Assembly: GCA_016271365.2 (NCBI GenBank)
Contig: CM057455.1
Location: 1,557,722,501-1,557,786,500 of the forward strand
Direction of reading: 5' to 3'
DNA: 64,000 nt
Source: Neoceratodus forsteri
Lineage: Eukaryota > Chordata > Ceratodontiformes > Ceratodontidae
Both the position numbers and the translations under genes were made by a program. Below are positions 20,718-32,702 of this stretch, piece by piece. Under the pieces are notes generated by a model that saw only the letters and a program-made list of their open reading frames with translations, searched no databases and was not told where the DNA came from. Within the stretch, counting starts at the first letter, position 1. Every line of letters starts with the position of its first letter.

Positions 20718-23286
20718 GTAATAGATGTGCCAGACTTCATTTTATAATTCAAATGCAATTCTTTATGTCCGAAGGAAACAGAAACTTGGAGCCAGATTTT
20801 CTACCATTCTGGGACTAAGTCCCTCTCCTCAGCTGTTGGTGTGAAAAAATCTCCGCACCTGTGGCCCTTCCCATTTTCAGCTTGTGCTGTGCACAGGTGG
20901 CAGGTACATTTGCAGAGGATGTTACATGTCTGGTCCAACCTAGCATAACATTCTGTCGCAGCTGCACCAAAAACAGTCTAAGCTGCTGTAAAATGGCTCC
21001 TTCTTTGAAAATCTGCTGCATACAGGAAAAACTGCGACTCTGCAGATGAAGATCCACTTTTGTCAGTTTTTCCTGCACCTAGGCCAAATCTGGAGAGGCT
21101 TTGGAAATCCAGCCCCTGGTATTCCAGACTCACCTATGAATTGCTTATTCCAGGTTCTGTCTCTTAAAGATCACAAAACCTGTGTTGTGGTTCCACTTTG
21201 CAAAACAAACCCAAATGTTATTGTAACTAGCAAGTTAATTTTATTTTCAAGTGATGCTGTTGAATGCGAACAGTTAGAAAACTGAAAGCTGAGGCTGATT
21301 TCCTTATTGATGGCTGCCCATTGGCTCAGTGGATGCACATTCCAGTTCCGTGCCAGTGACCTGGGATTGGGAGCAGATGTGGAGGATGAACAGGGAGGTG
21401 ATTATATGCCAACTGGTGCCATGATCCCTGTGGTGAGTGCTTGTCTTCCGCCCCCTTCCCCCATAAGCAGTGGCATCCAAAGCCAATTCAGAAGGCTAGC
21501 AGTATCATCATGTGCGTGGAGTGAGGAAACTATAAAAACAAACAGGAGAAAAAACACTGGTGCCATCAGATTGGTTATTGTCCAAAGCTTGTGGAGGGTA
21601 GTTGACACTAGAGTCTGTCAGCTAACCCTCTGTAGAAAAAAACAAGAATCCTTTTTGGATTCCAAAACACTGGTGATATTCAAAAGTTGCTGGGAGTGCA
21701 GAAAATAATAAGGATGCAGGATAAGGCTGAGCTGGCAAAAATAGTTGCTCTATGAAATTGCCAACCTGTTTGGCCAAAACAAATATAAAATCATTATTTA
21801 CTATTTCCCACAGTCCTGACCTCCGGATTTAACCCTGTCATAATATTCCATCAGTCTCCAACTACAAACTCCTGGTCCTAGTTTTGTTTCATAAAGCACA
21901 ACATGTAACTAGCTGGCGACAGATAAAGATGCACTACTGAACACTATTCCTATCCCTAACTTTTGATTTATGCCACCCCTTCCAAATTAGCTTCTTGTCA
22001 CCTGTAGTTCCTGTACCTCCGCTGGTAGTGCTGGTGTCCCAGTGCCCCTACAGAGCTCTCCTGATGATGCCAGCTATGATCCCAGGAGCATGCACTGATT
22101 CAGCAATGTAAGATTGTCCAGTCTCCCCCAACCCCTTACATTTCCAGTTTTTCTTTTCGCACTGTCTGCCAAACCCTATGTTATGCTGATAAGCACTGAC
22201 ACAGTTTAGTGCCTCCCTGCTTTGCAGTTCACAGTGATCTCAGTGTGAACATGTGGTACTTTTGTTTACACCACACCTTCATTATCTACCATCCCACAGT
22301 GTAGGGCTGTTTGGCATGGATGCATGAGAATAAGATGAAAGTCTTTGATGGGGAGAAGTGGATTTGTTCTTGTAATACATTTTTATCTGCAATATTATGG
22401 GATGTTGAATGCAGTCTACTATCAAAAACTGTCAGCAAGTATTAAAAAGGTTGTTATGAGTCATTGTTCTGCCAGTACTGTTCCAGTGCTGCAGGCGTTC
22501 ACTCCTGGTTCAAGTAATCCCTTCGTACTGCTATTTTTGGCAGAAGGATACTGTTTGTCCTGTGACCATTGTCTAGTACTGTATATATTTTTTTTATTTT
22601 TTATGTCAGTTTATTACCATTGTGCTTGTCTGTAGGTGGTGCCTTGCTCCAACTCCTGTACAAGGCCCCTTCTTAGTTCAATCAGTACTCCATCAACCAC
22701 AGTGTCTTGCCCCACTGGTTTATAATTCTGGGTTCTGTTTCCAGTCACCTCCCTTGCTGTGTATTTGGTTTGAACACTGATCTCTGTGATGTGGTCCCTG
22801 GGGGACCGTCCTTTTGGATTGCCCACTAGTGTACATGGGTGGTGACAGGCCTTGTTCATCATCCTGTCACCCATGGGAACTTTTTTCATGTTTCTCCGCC
22901 TACCTCCCTCTGCATGATCATGTTCACAACTGTCATGGGGGGTGGGGTGCCAGGCAGTGTGTGGTCACCCATATTGCCAAGGCATATCTGCCAAGCCTAT
23001 GCCAGGTGTTGCTTTATGAGTGGTGCTGCACTGAGACCTCCCCATGAGAGTAGAGTGTCCGAGCAGATGCTCAGAGTCCTCCCTTCTGACCTCCAACCCA
23101 GAGATCCTGGGTTAGTGGCACAAAAGGTCCCCCATCACTTGGCGCCATAGAATCTGCTGTTATTACCATATTGTTAAAAGAGGAGTGTCCATTTTTAGAA
23201 GCCCCACATTGATTTGCACTTTTCTGCAGAGTTAAAAGTTTTTACTTTTAGCTGTTGTTTAAAATTTAACTTTTTTGTACTATTAT
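20718..23286. other. Intervening DNA, nothing firmly assigned
   Basis: A weak tRNA-like segment (TGGCTCAGTGGATGCA near 21314 and CTGGGATTGGGA near 21360) could be an old SINE head. The short open frames show no family features. No host exon was recognised. Confidence 0.4.
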
Positions 23287-24369
23287 TGTAACCCCCTTAC
23301 AAATGGGGGTTCCTGAAAAGTCTTCCTTGAGCTAGCCTAAGTGCTCACTGCCAGGCTAGTGTTCTGCATTTTAGCAGATTAAATGTATTGCCAGAGAGTG
23401 CCTGTATAGCCTCTGTGTACTGTCTCTTTAAGAGCTGCCTGGATTGCAGTCTTAATTAATCTAAAAGGGAGCTCTGTTAGAAGATGTGCTTGTTTGCTGA
23501 TCTGTGAGTAGTAATAATATTGCAGTTTGTTCTAGCCTGCCTTTTTTAAAGCAAGGACTGTTCTGTTTGTCTCCACCAACTTGGCCCGGGACTGTTAGAA
23601 TGGGCCAATCAGTACTGTTGGGACTCTAAAATGGAGCCTGCCTACAGGGGCTTGGTGGGGTCAAAACTTGTAGGAATTGTAGGTTTTGCATTTTGGCACC
23701 TAAAATAGCCTGTAGGGGGAGCCCTTGTTGTGACTGACAGATCAGCCAACCAAACCTTTTGGATCTTGGGGAAATTCCCAAGCTGCTTACAGCTAGTTTC
23801 AGTTCTGAGTTGGGAATTGAAGAGATAACAGCTTGAATGATTCAGGCAGCAGCCCCAGCGTAGATTCGCACTGGAGAACTGTGGAAAGGCCTGAGTTTTG
23901 GCTTGCATGCCTGCCTGCTGTCCTGGAGAGGGAACTTGTGCCTTTTTCGGTCTGAATCTGAACTTGGAGAGTGAGGTGAGCCACTGAATTGTGACCAGGC
24001 TCCTACCTGAAGAAGACCGAAGATTTGCTAAATGCGATCGGCCTGTCTGGACTTCCACCCACCTCTGAACTCCTAGATTGTGCAAAGACTCTGTAATTGC
24101 AACTGGAGAGCCTTTTGCCTGGTACAGTGGAATTTCCTTACCTGTGAATGTGTTGTGTGCTTATAGTGGGTCGTGATTTGGTTCCCCACTGTGGTTTGAA
24201 CTATATTCTGCTTACTGGAAGCCACATCCAGCCCCACGGACTGAATCCAAAATCATCTCCATTGGGCCTGGGCCTTGCCACACTGGCCCAACCCTACTAC
24301 CCACTGCACAGAGAGAGCCATCGACGAGAGACCTGTCTGGGGATCAGCCCCCTGCTCAACACTTGAGCA
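23287..24369 (+). repeat. Gypsy-1 5' LTR
   Basis: It begins TGTAACCCCC, with a small inverted repeat CCCCTTACAAATGGGGG, and is alignable to 26814-28000 along its length. It ends near CTTGAGCA. GTCTCTTTAAGAGCTGCC near 23420 is shared by all three LTR copies of this family. Confidence 0.75.
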
Positions 24370-25448
24370 TGCTGCCTATTGCCACTTTTCTGCTCTAGAT
24401 ATTAGTGCACTACCTCAATTTGACAATGACAGCATTCAATGGGCTCAATCCCAAGATCCTATGATTCTGCCCACACTTCATGCCCTGCATGCAGGGAAAG
24501 ATGTGCCCAAGTTGCATTCCCCTGACTTGTGAACTGCTCTATTGTTTAAAGAAGACCCCAGGTTGAAGCTTCTCAGTCAGTTGTTGTACAGAGAGAGTGG
24601 ACTGTGGTGGTCAAGTAGACAGGCAGCAATTGGTCCTGCCCACAGCCTTTAAAGATTTGGTACTGAGGTCCCTCCACAATCACATGGGGCACCTTGGCAT
24701 TGACAGAACTCTCGACTTGGTATGATCTCAATTCTATTGGCCCAAGATGGGGGCCAATGTTGAGCACCATGTAAAGACCTTCAGTCATTGCCTACAAAGG
24801 AAAGCACTGCCCCCTTGTCAATATTACTACCAGCACCCCTGTGGAACTGGTCTGCATAGACTTTTTGTGTTTAGAATCTGATCAGCAGAATATTGCCAAT
24901 GTGTTAGTGGTTACTGATCATTTCACATGGTATGCGCAAGCCTTTCCAACTGAAGATCAAAAGGCTTCTAACGTTGCCAAGGTGCTAGTGGAAAACATCT
25001 TCGTCCACTATGGTGCCCCTCAGTGGATCCACTCTGACCAAGGCAGAGATTTTGAAAGTCAGCTAATCAGAGAAATGCTCTCTCTCTACGGGGGAAGGGA
25101 TGCGGAAGTCAAGAAACACCCCTTATCATCCACAAGGGCACCCTCAACCAGAATGTTTTAACCGCACCCTTCTAGACATGCTGGGCACCCTCCATCCCAA
25201 AGACAAGCCTAAGTGGAGCCAGCAGATTAGCACCTTGGTCCATGCATACAATTGCACAAAACATTATGCTACTGGGTTCTCCCCCTACCGCCTCATGTTC
25301 AGGAGGGAGGCCCGACTGCCCATTGATGTCTGGTTTGGGGTCTCTCCAGATGGGGCCTGAGCCAAAAATTACCTACAGTATGTACAGAAACTGAAAGCTC
25401 AATTGAACCATGACTATCAACTGGCCCAGATAATGGCCACCAAAAGAA
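24370..25448 (+). pseudogene. Gypsy-1 integrase (frameshifted)
   Basis: A zinc-binding N-terminal remnant is readable near 24670-24800 (H-M-G-H-L-G, then HHVKTFSHC). The catalytic core follows at 24841-25161 with VCIDFL (first Asp) and HSDQGRDFES (second Asp). A frameshift near 25100 moves the third catalytic residue to the next frame (HPQPECFNRTLLDML, 25100-25360). FSPYRLMFRREARLPIDV closes the core. Integrase inserts the cDNA into the genome. The copy has stops upstream of the core and a TGA after 25358. Confidence 0.85.
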
Positions 25449-26629
25449 ATGTCGCCAACAAAGAGAGGCATGATAACAAAAGTAAAGGCTCAAGAGCTTC
25501 AGCCTGGAGACCATGTGTTGTTACGCAATTTGGGACTGCATGGCAAACACAAAATTGCTGATAGGTGGCACCTTCTTCATCATGTAATAGTTGGAAAGTT
25601 GAATGATTTACCAGTGTACAAGGTGCGCCCGGAGAATAACTCCAAAGCTGTCAAGACTATGCACCGTAACCACTTGCTACCTATCGGCCAAGTCATAATT
25701 GAGGCTGAACCATCGGAGATTGATTCCCCTGGGCCGGTGACTCATGATGCTGCAAACAAGAGACAGAGTCAACCTACCCCAGTAGTTACAGATTTAAGGT
25801 TTCCCCCGCAGCAGGCCCAGAATTATAGTGACTGTCAGTCCACCTCTGACGAAAGTGAGTGTGGCAATGCCTATTACTCCTCCTATGAATTGAGTCAGCT
25901 GTTTCAAGGTAACCCTATGACTAATTGTGGGGATGAAGCTGGGCCTTCTGGACTGTCTAACCCCTCCAGCTTTGTCCTTGGATCCAATGCTCCCTGAAAG
26001 TGAAGTGCAAAGTATTACGTCTGATATTGCAGAGACTCTGTTTTGTGGAACTGTGTGAATTGCCCGAAGAAGGGACTGACAGTCTGAGACTCTCTGGTGA
26101 CACACCAGAACTTGAAGAATAATGTGAGAGTGTTGGCAGCCCCCCTACAGTGCCACAAAGCCTAATTGTGCCAGAGCCTCCTCAAACTGAGCAACCTGGG
26201 CCTCTGTCAGAAGATAATGAGCAAAGTGTTGTGAAAACAGAGCCTACAGAGCAAGGAGCTGATGGTGCTCCAAGTTTGGACATTCCCATCCATGCAGAGG
26301 TACCCCTCACAAGTGACAAATGCTCCAAAGTTAGTGCTGAAAGTACAGAGACTGTGGCCGCTCCCCCCAGAAAGACTTGCCGAGCTGTCAAGCCAGTGCT
26401 ATGCTTTAGTTATGATTCCCCTGGGAGGCCAGTGAATTTGCCTGTCAATGTGGTTCACAAAGGGATTTATGTTTCGCCAAGCTCACTGCCCAAATTGAGC
26501 TTGATAGCCAACTCCAGTTTACTTGTTCTTCCCTTTCACCATGGTGCCCCTGCCCCATCCAGCCCCAAGTTAGCTGACAGGGAAGGGTCCCCTCTTACAT
26601 TGTTTAATATACAAGAAGTTATTCAATGA
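25449..26629 (+). pseudogene. Gypsy-1 Pol C-terminal tail
   Basis: 25449-25997 continues the polyprotein with an integrase C-terminal segment: LQPGDHVLLRNLGLHGKHK, LPVYKVRPENNSKAVKTMHR and NHLLPIGQV, which is the usual GPY/F-like end of this Gypsy type. A low-complexity Pro/Ser/Glu-rich tail follows. A stop near 25998 and a frame change separate it from 26150-26629, which ends RKTCRAVKPVLCFSYDSPGR and a hydrophobic patch before the PPT. It is part of Pol, not a separate gene. Confidence 0.75.
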
Positions 26630-26800
26630 ATCAGTATTATTTGTATGAAACCTGCGTAAGTATTTTCAATATGAATGTAGTAATGTGAAGTATATTGAAA
26701 TGCATAGTAATGTAACAAGCTAATGATATATATGTCTCGTTTATATCGCATTTTTGATATTGTGATAGTACAGACTTGACGCAGACACCAAGTTTTCTCT

Positions 26801-26813
26801 AGGCAGAGAAGGA
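26801..26813 (+). promoter_or_regulatory. Polypurine tract of Gypsy-1
   Basis: AGGCAGAGAAGGA lies directly before the TG of the second LTR. A tract in this position primes plus-strand DNA synthesis in LTR elements. Confidence 0.65.
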
Positions 26814-28000
26814 TGTAACCCCCCTACAAATGGGGGTTCCCAAAATATCTTCCTCGAGCTTGCCTAAGCACTCACTGCCAGGCTGGTGTTCTGCGTTTTA
26901 GCAGATTAAATGCATTGCCAGAGAGTGCCTGTATAGCCTCTGTGTACTGTCTCTTTAAGAGCTGCCTGGATTGCAGTCTTAATCTAGAAGGGAGCTCTGT
27001 TAGAAGATGTGCTTGTTTGCTGATCATTTGTTACAGTAGTAATAAAACTGCAGTTTTGTTCTAACCTGCCTTCTTTGCAGCAAGGACTGTTCTGTTTATC
27101 TCCACCAACTTGTCCCGGGACTGTCAGAATGGGTCAATCAGTACTGTTGGGACTCTAAAATGGAGCCTGCCTATAGGGGCTTGGTGGGGTCAAAACTTGT
27201 AGGAATTGTAGTTTTTGCATTTTGGCACCTAAAATAGCCTGGACGGGGAGCCTTTGTTATGACTGACAGATCAGCCAACCGAACCTTTTGGATCTTGGGG
27301 AAATTCCCAAGCTGCTTGCAGCTAGTTTCAGTTCTGAGTTGGGAAGTGAGGAGACAACAGCTTGAATGATTCAAGCAGCAGCCCCAACATAGATTTGCAC
27401 CGGAGAACTATGGAAAGGCCTGAGTCTTGGCCTGCATGCCTGCCTGCTGTCCTGGAGAGGGAACGTGTGCCTTTTTCAGACTGAATCCGAACTTGGAGAG
27501 CAAAGCGAGCCGCTGAATTGTGACCAGGCTTCTACCTGAAGAAGACCAAAGATTTGCTGAATGCGATCAGCCTGTCTGGACTTCCACCCACCTCTGAACT
27601 CCCAGATTGTGTAGAGACTCTGTAATTGCGATGACCGGAGAGCCTTTTGCCTGGTACAGTGGAATTTCCTTACATGTGAATATGTTGTGTGCTTATAGTG
27701 GGTCGTGATTTGGTTCCCCACTGTGGTTTGAATTGTGTTCAGTTGCTGGAAGCTACATTAGAATTTCCTTACATGTAAATGTGCTGTGTGCTGCTAGTGG
27801 GTCGCGATTTGTTTCCCCACTGTGGTTTGAACTGTATTCTGCTTGCTGGAAGCGACATCCAGCCCCATGGACTGAATCCAAAATCATCTCCATTGCGCCT
27901 GGGCCTTGCCACACTGGCCCAGCCTGACTACCCACTGCACAGAGAGAGCCATCGATGAGAGACCTGCCTGGGGTTCAGCCCCTTGCTCAACACTTGAACA
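26814..28000 (+). repeat. Gypsy-1 3' LTR with internal 99-bp duplication
   Basis: It aligns with 23287-24369 but is longer because GAATTTCCTTACATGT and the following sequence occur twice (27662 and 27761). AATAAA at 27041 is a possible poly(A) signal. The end is placed at CTTGAACA because similarity to the first LTR stops there. Confidence 0.7.
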
Positions 28001-29137
28001 GGAATGACGCCTTGGTGATTCGTGTCGATCCTGCTTCTCTGGGCACTCCAGCTCAACAACCTGCAGTCTCGATTTCATCCTGCCTGTGTCCAGCATTGGG
28101 TATTGTGAGTAAACATCAGGGCAGCTCCCTGCAACAACAGCTAAATCTAAAGTGTTGTCATCTGATTGTCTTGTTGCTTTTTTCTTTCACGAACTGAGCC
28201 CTCCGGCTCCGGATTACAAGTAGTGTGTTTTGTGCATGTTGCTTTTTTTCCATCACAGGGCCCCAACCAGCTGCAACGTTTCTGGCTAGCCCACCATTTT
28301 CCTACCTGGATACCCAGAGTGTGTGACTGTGTGGGGACTTAACGCGCATGCATAGCTGTTTGATTAATATAGCCTTTAAGCCAATCAACTAGATTACGCT
28401 CCTTCCTTGTTCAAGTTCCCTGAATAAATCAGATCTGACTTTTTTGCTGCATTTAACCTGACTGTGGTTCCAGTTTGTGCTAGAGTACTGTACTGTTGCT
28501 ATTTACCGTGCATAACCTTGTTTTACAGGGGGTCCCCAGGGTCGAGTCAGAGGAACCAGACCTGGTGATAAGTGCAAACAGTGTCGATACTGGTATGGTG
28601 TACAAGGGGTACTGTGAAAGTGATTATCGTATATTGCTCAGGCCACTAGAAGGGAAAGGGGGGGTTACAGAGTCCTGGAGGGCTATTCCCAGGTTAGTTT
28701 GACCACTACCAACTCTGATCCTCGGGTGGAGGCACCCGTTTCAGAACTCAGGCCCCTTAACCTGCTACAGCCATGCAGGCAGGAATAGTAGCCCTTGGGA
28801 TAGCACCACCTAGGGGTTATATTATTATTTTGTATGCTTTTTGCCCCTCAGTCCTCAGCTGACCCCATCGGCCTACTACTTACTCCCTGCCCCATCACCC
28901 ATCATCTGTGGGATTTACCATCCCACTGCACAGTGCCCCATGGCTTGCGGGGCTCCCCGAGACACCCCGCTAGTTAACCCTGCTGTCCCCTTGCTGCAAC
29001 ATTACAGTAATAAAGCTGATTCAGTGACATCCCCTGTGGCTGAAGCTAGTGACTGGGTCAGCTACAGGAGATTCAATCTGCCCAAATGCCTGTATGAGAT
29101 ATTTATAGTCAACAAATTTCAAATTAGTCTGTGCTTA
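28001..29137. other. Unclassified DNA, possible LTR fragment
   Basis: 28315-28530 has LTR-like traits: a TATA-like TTAATATAGCC near 28365, AATAAA near 28433, and TTTTACA followed by GGGGGTCCCCAGG near 28525, where a primer-binding site could start. No second copy is visible in the window, so this is a guess. The rest shows no recognised domain. Confidence 0.3.
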
Positions 29138-30350
29138 TGTAACCCCCCTACAAATGGGGGTTCCCGAAAGTCTTCCTTGAGTGTGCCTAAGAGTCTATTG
29201 CCAGGCTGCTATCCTGTGTCTTAGCATTTTGAAAGTGTTTGTATGACAGTGCCTTAATGCCTCTGTGCTCTGTCTCTTTAAGAGCTGCCTGTAACATGGT
29301 GCTTATTTAATTTGGGAGTTGGCTGAGTGTTTCTATGCTCGAGTCCCACCTGAGCTGCCAGATAATCACTCCGTTCTGCCATCGCTATTTGCACAGAGGG
29401 AGCTCTGTTAGAAGCTGTACTTATTTGCTGACTATATATTAGCATAGTAATGATATTGTAGTTTGTCTAACCTGCCTTCTTTGCAGCATGGACAGTTCTG
29501 TTTATCACCACCGACTTGGTCCAGGACTGCCAGAAGGGCCAGTCAGTACCTTTGGGGGCCCTAAAATGGGGTCTGTCCACGGGGATCTTGTTGGAGGAAT
29601 TTCTGTAGGAATCGTAGTTTTGAGACTTTGGCGCCTAAATGCACCTGGAGGGGGAGCCCTTGCTTTGACAGACTGAAGGATCTACCAACCAGAACCTTTT
29701 GTACTGAAGGGAAATTCCCAAACTGACTGCTGCAGTCAGTCAGTCTGGAGTTAGAGTTTGAAGAGTAAACAGCTTGAGTATTCGAGTAGCAGCTCCTGCA
29801 TAGTTCACGTGGGAGAACTGTGGAAGGGCTGAGTTTTGGCCTGCCTGTCTGCTTTCCCTTGTGAGGGAGCTTTTCAAAGAATCGGACTGCTTTCGAAGCT
29901 GTGAGAGAGACTTAAGCCACTGAATTGGTGATCCAGCTTGAAACCTGAAGAAGACCCGAATTAGCAGGAAACTTGCTCAGAGAGACCAAGTATTCTCATT
30001 AAAAGAGTGGTACGTGGGATGTGTCCATGGTGCCAAGCATAACATATGCCTGTCACAAACTCACTCAGCAGGTCAGCCCTCTAGTCCCAAAGTGCCAGCC
30101 TCCGAGCATAGTCTTGTGAACAGTTAACAGAAACAGGGTAACCCTCCTGTCTGTTTTGTGGGTTCGAATCAACCTTTGGTCTCAGTTCTAGAGGGATTCA
30201 AACTGTGAACCTCTTGCTAGCATACCCAGTGCACAGGCTCAGATAATTCTGTCTTTGGTGGGCCAGATATCTTTGCCTATGGGCACCTAACCAGGTGTAC
30301 AGAAATGAACCCTTAAAAACTCTAATAAAGACCTCAGATTAATCTTACCT
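29138..30350 (+). repeat. Third LTR of the Gypsy-1 family (5' LTR of Gypsy-2)
   Basis: It starts TGTAACCCCCCTACAAATGG like the two Gypsy-1 LTRs and shares GTCTCTTTAAGAGCTGCC and GAAGAAGACC. The preceding bases are not purine-rich, so it is not a 3' LTR, which fits a 5' LTR for the pol at 33784-36990. Similarity to the other copies fades after about 29960; AATAAA near 30322 may mark the R region. The end is uncertain. Confidence 0.6.
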
Positions 30351-31080
30351 TTTCCAGTTTGGTCTCACCATTCAAGCTTATGCACAGTGTCTGCTTTAAC
30401 CATATATATTTCACTTGTTAAAGGAAGAAATTCAAAGACAGACCAAGTAGGCTCTAAAAATAGTTTTACTAAAATAGATAAAAAATATGTAAAACATAAA
30501 ATACAGAACCATATATCACAAAACATACAAATCTTTTAAAAGAACAAGGTTTTAACAGTGCAATTCCTACTACAGTACTTAGATTTTATCTCTCTGTACC
30601 TGTATACTTGCTTAAAGTGCTCAAAGATGTTTCTTTGTCAGAGTGTAGATAAAAATATCTGAAGGAAAACAGAATTCTGTTTAAAAGCTGACTTTGCCCA
30701 CTTCTTTGCACGAGGTCACCTAGCTCCTCCTCTGTTTTTGGAAAATCATACACCCAGGATATTTTATCATATTAGAAGGTAAGATAATTAAGGTTACATC
30801 AGCAGAAACTCCTTTCCCCATGTAACTTCCCCTATCAAGTCAGTAAATTTCCTTTCATCTATAAGCAGTATCCTCTCTCACACCGACATCAAAGCATTTA
30901 TTGACTTTGCACCAGTATCACATAATCCTGCACTCTTCCCCCTAAATGCCATAAAAGTTTATGATTTCCCTCTTAGCAACTACAGCTATAATTAACTTAG
31001 ATAAATAGGAGATCCTTGATCAAGGCCTGTTCTACTCTGTAATTAGCTTCTGGCCTTACAGGTAACACCTTGTATCTAAA

Positions 31081-31119
<39 letters not shown>

Positions 31120-31227
31120 ATATTTGCATGCTGTTTCAGCATTTCTCATGAGAGACCGTCCATAACACATTTTTATGTTACAAAAAATGATACAGTGATC
31201 AGAACCAGCTGTCCAAGTGTCACAATT
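30351..31227 (-). repeat. Putative 3' LTR of the Gmr1-like element (Gmr1-A)
   Basis: On the minus strand it starts TGTGACACTTGGACAGC at 31227, just after the pol end and GGTGGGTAGGAA, a possible PPT. Bases 31045-31227 recur at 33627-33783 on the far side of pol, so these are terminal repeats. AATAAA is present on the minus strand near 30900. A (TG)n run (31085-31118) lies inside. The far end is not defined. Confidence 0.6.
31085..31118. repeat. (TG)n microsatellite
   Basis: About 17 TG units, inside the LTR of Gmr1-A. The other LTR piece has a shorter run near 33663. Confidence 0.95.
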
Positions 31228-31291
31228 CCTACCCACCTAGACTGAATTTGGGGGCTGTATCCCCTGCATGGGATTAGCTTCCCAAATCAGT

Positions 31292-32702
31292 TCACTCCTT
31301 GTACACCTGAGACAGTCCATCAGAGATCTGATTTTTGGCTCCAGCTCTATGTACGATTGTCAGATCATACCCTTGCAAAGCAATACTCCATCTTAGCAAT
31401 CTACCATTGTTTTTCCCCATCTGTGTCAGCCAAACCAGGGGTTTGTGGTCAGTCTGTACCACAAAATGCTGCCCATATAAGTATGGCTCTAATTTCTTTA
31501 GGGCCCACATATGGCAAGACATTCTTTTTCCACCGCGGAGTATGCCTGCTCCCTGGGAAGTAACATTTTACTCAGGTAGGCTATTGTGTGATCCCTCCCT
31601 TGGGACGGATGTCTGACTCAGTACTGTCCAATACCCACATCTGAGGCATCAGCCTGAACTATAAAGGGTTTGCTATAGTCAGGAATTGTCAAAACAAGAG
31701 CACTACACAGTGCTTCCTTTAGTTTGGAAAAGGCTTCCTCACAGGCTGGGTCACAGGTAATTTTCTTGGTCATCCTTTTCTTTGTCAGGTCAGAGAGGGG
31801 AGCAGCCAGGGCACTGTAATTGGGTACACATTTCCTGTAGTACCCTGCTGTCCCTAGAAAACTCCTGACCTGCTTCTGTATTTCTTATCTGGGCCATGCC
31901 TGGATTACCTCTGTCTTTATTTGGTTAGGACGGAGCTGTCCTCGGCCTACCACATGCCCGAGGTATGTTACATCTCCCATGGCCACCTGGCACTTTCTGG
32001 CTTTGACAGTGAGCCCAACCCTCTGTATCCTGCCCAGCACTTCCCTAGGGTGGGATAGGTGTTCCTCCTAGCTGGTACTAAAGATGGCAGTGTCATCCAG
32101 GTACGCTAAGGCATACTCCTCAGCACCATTTAACACCTGGTTCACCAACCTTTGGAAAGTGGCCGGGGCATTCGTCATTCCAAAAGGCATTACTTTAAAC
32201 TCGAATAAGCCTATCGGAGTAATGAAGGCCAACCTTTCCCTAGCTCTTTCTGTCAACTGTACCTGCCAATACCCCTTTGTCAGGTCAGTAGTCGTAAGGT
32301 AGGTTGCCCCTCCCAACTTGTCCAGGAGTTCATCCATCCGGGGCATCGGGTCGGCGTCTGACTTCTTGACTGCATTCAGTCCACGATAGTCCACACAGAA
32401 ATGAGTAGAGCCATCTGGCTTAGGCACAAGGACTACGGTGAGGCCCAGGGGCTGTGGGATCTCTGGATTATCCCTAAATCCAGCATCTCCTCCACTTCCC
32501 TCCTAATGTCCTTTTGGACAGCCTCTGACACTCGATTTGCGGTCCACCATATGGGCATCTGTGTCCCTGTCTCCACATCATGCGTCGCCAAGGGGGTTAG
32601 TCCAGGCTTGGCACTAAACAACGGGGCAAAGTCTGCTACTTTCTGGATCTGGTCTGGGGCCAGCTGGGGAGACAATTTGCTGCCTCCACAGAGGACTTCC
32701 AC
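31292..32702 (-). pseudogene. Gmr1-A reverse transcriptase and RNase H
   Basis: 32433-32702 has the lead-in ([39 protein letters not shown]). 32068-32427 has [32 protein letters not shown] (first Asp), [20 protein letters not shown] and the catalytic YLDD, ended by a TAG after FSTS. Degraded connection sequence follows. RNase H is readable in pieces (QADASD, EKECLA, TDHKPLVWL, ISDGLSQ), the last open frame being 31292-31522. Reading frame breaks near 32700 between integrase and RT. Confidence 0.85.

Larger units (their letters stand above)
23287..28000 (+). mobile_element. Internally deleted Ty3/Gypsy element (Gypsy-1)
   Basis: Two direct repeats starting TGTAACCCCC (23287 and 26814) enclose the 3' half of a Gypsy pol: integrase and C-terminal tail. 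The polypurine-rich AGGCAGAGAAGGA lies just before the second repeat, as expected before a 3' LTR. Gag, protease, RT and RNase H are missing: the end of the 5' LTR (near 24369) joins directly to the region before integrase. Ends and the lack of a matching TSD leave the outer limits approximate. Confidence 0.8.

Noticed and set aside
22614..22889. 91-codon minus-strand open frame as a gene
   Set aside because: No recognisable motif, no neighbouring exon-like signal, and the length is within chance for this region.
26150..26629. Open frame of 159 codons as a separate host gene
   Set aside because: It sits between integrase and the polypurine tract, is Pro/Ser/Glu-rich, and follows the Gypsy-1 tail, so it is the end of Pol.
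28496..28702. Endogenous retrovirus gag start after a possible LTR
   Set aside because: Only weak LTR-like signals and no gag motif were seen; recorded only as a possible LTR fragment.
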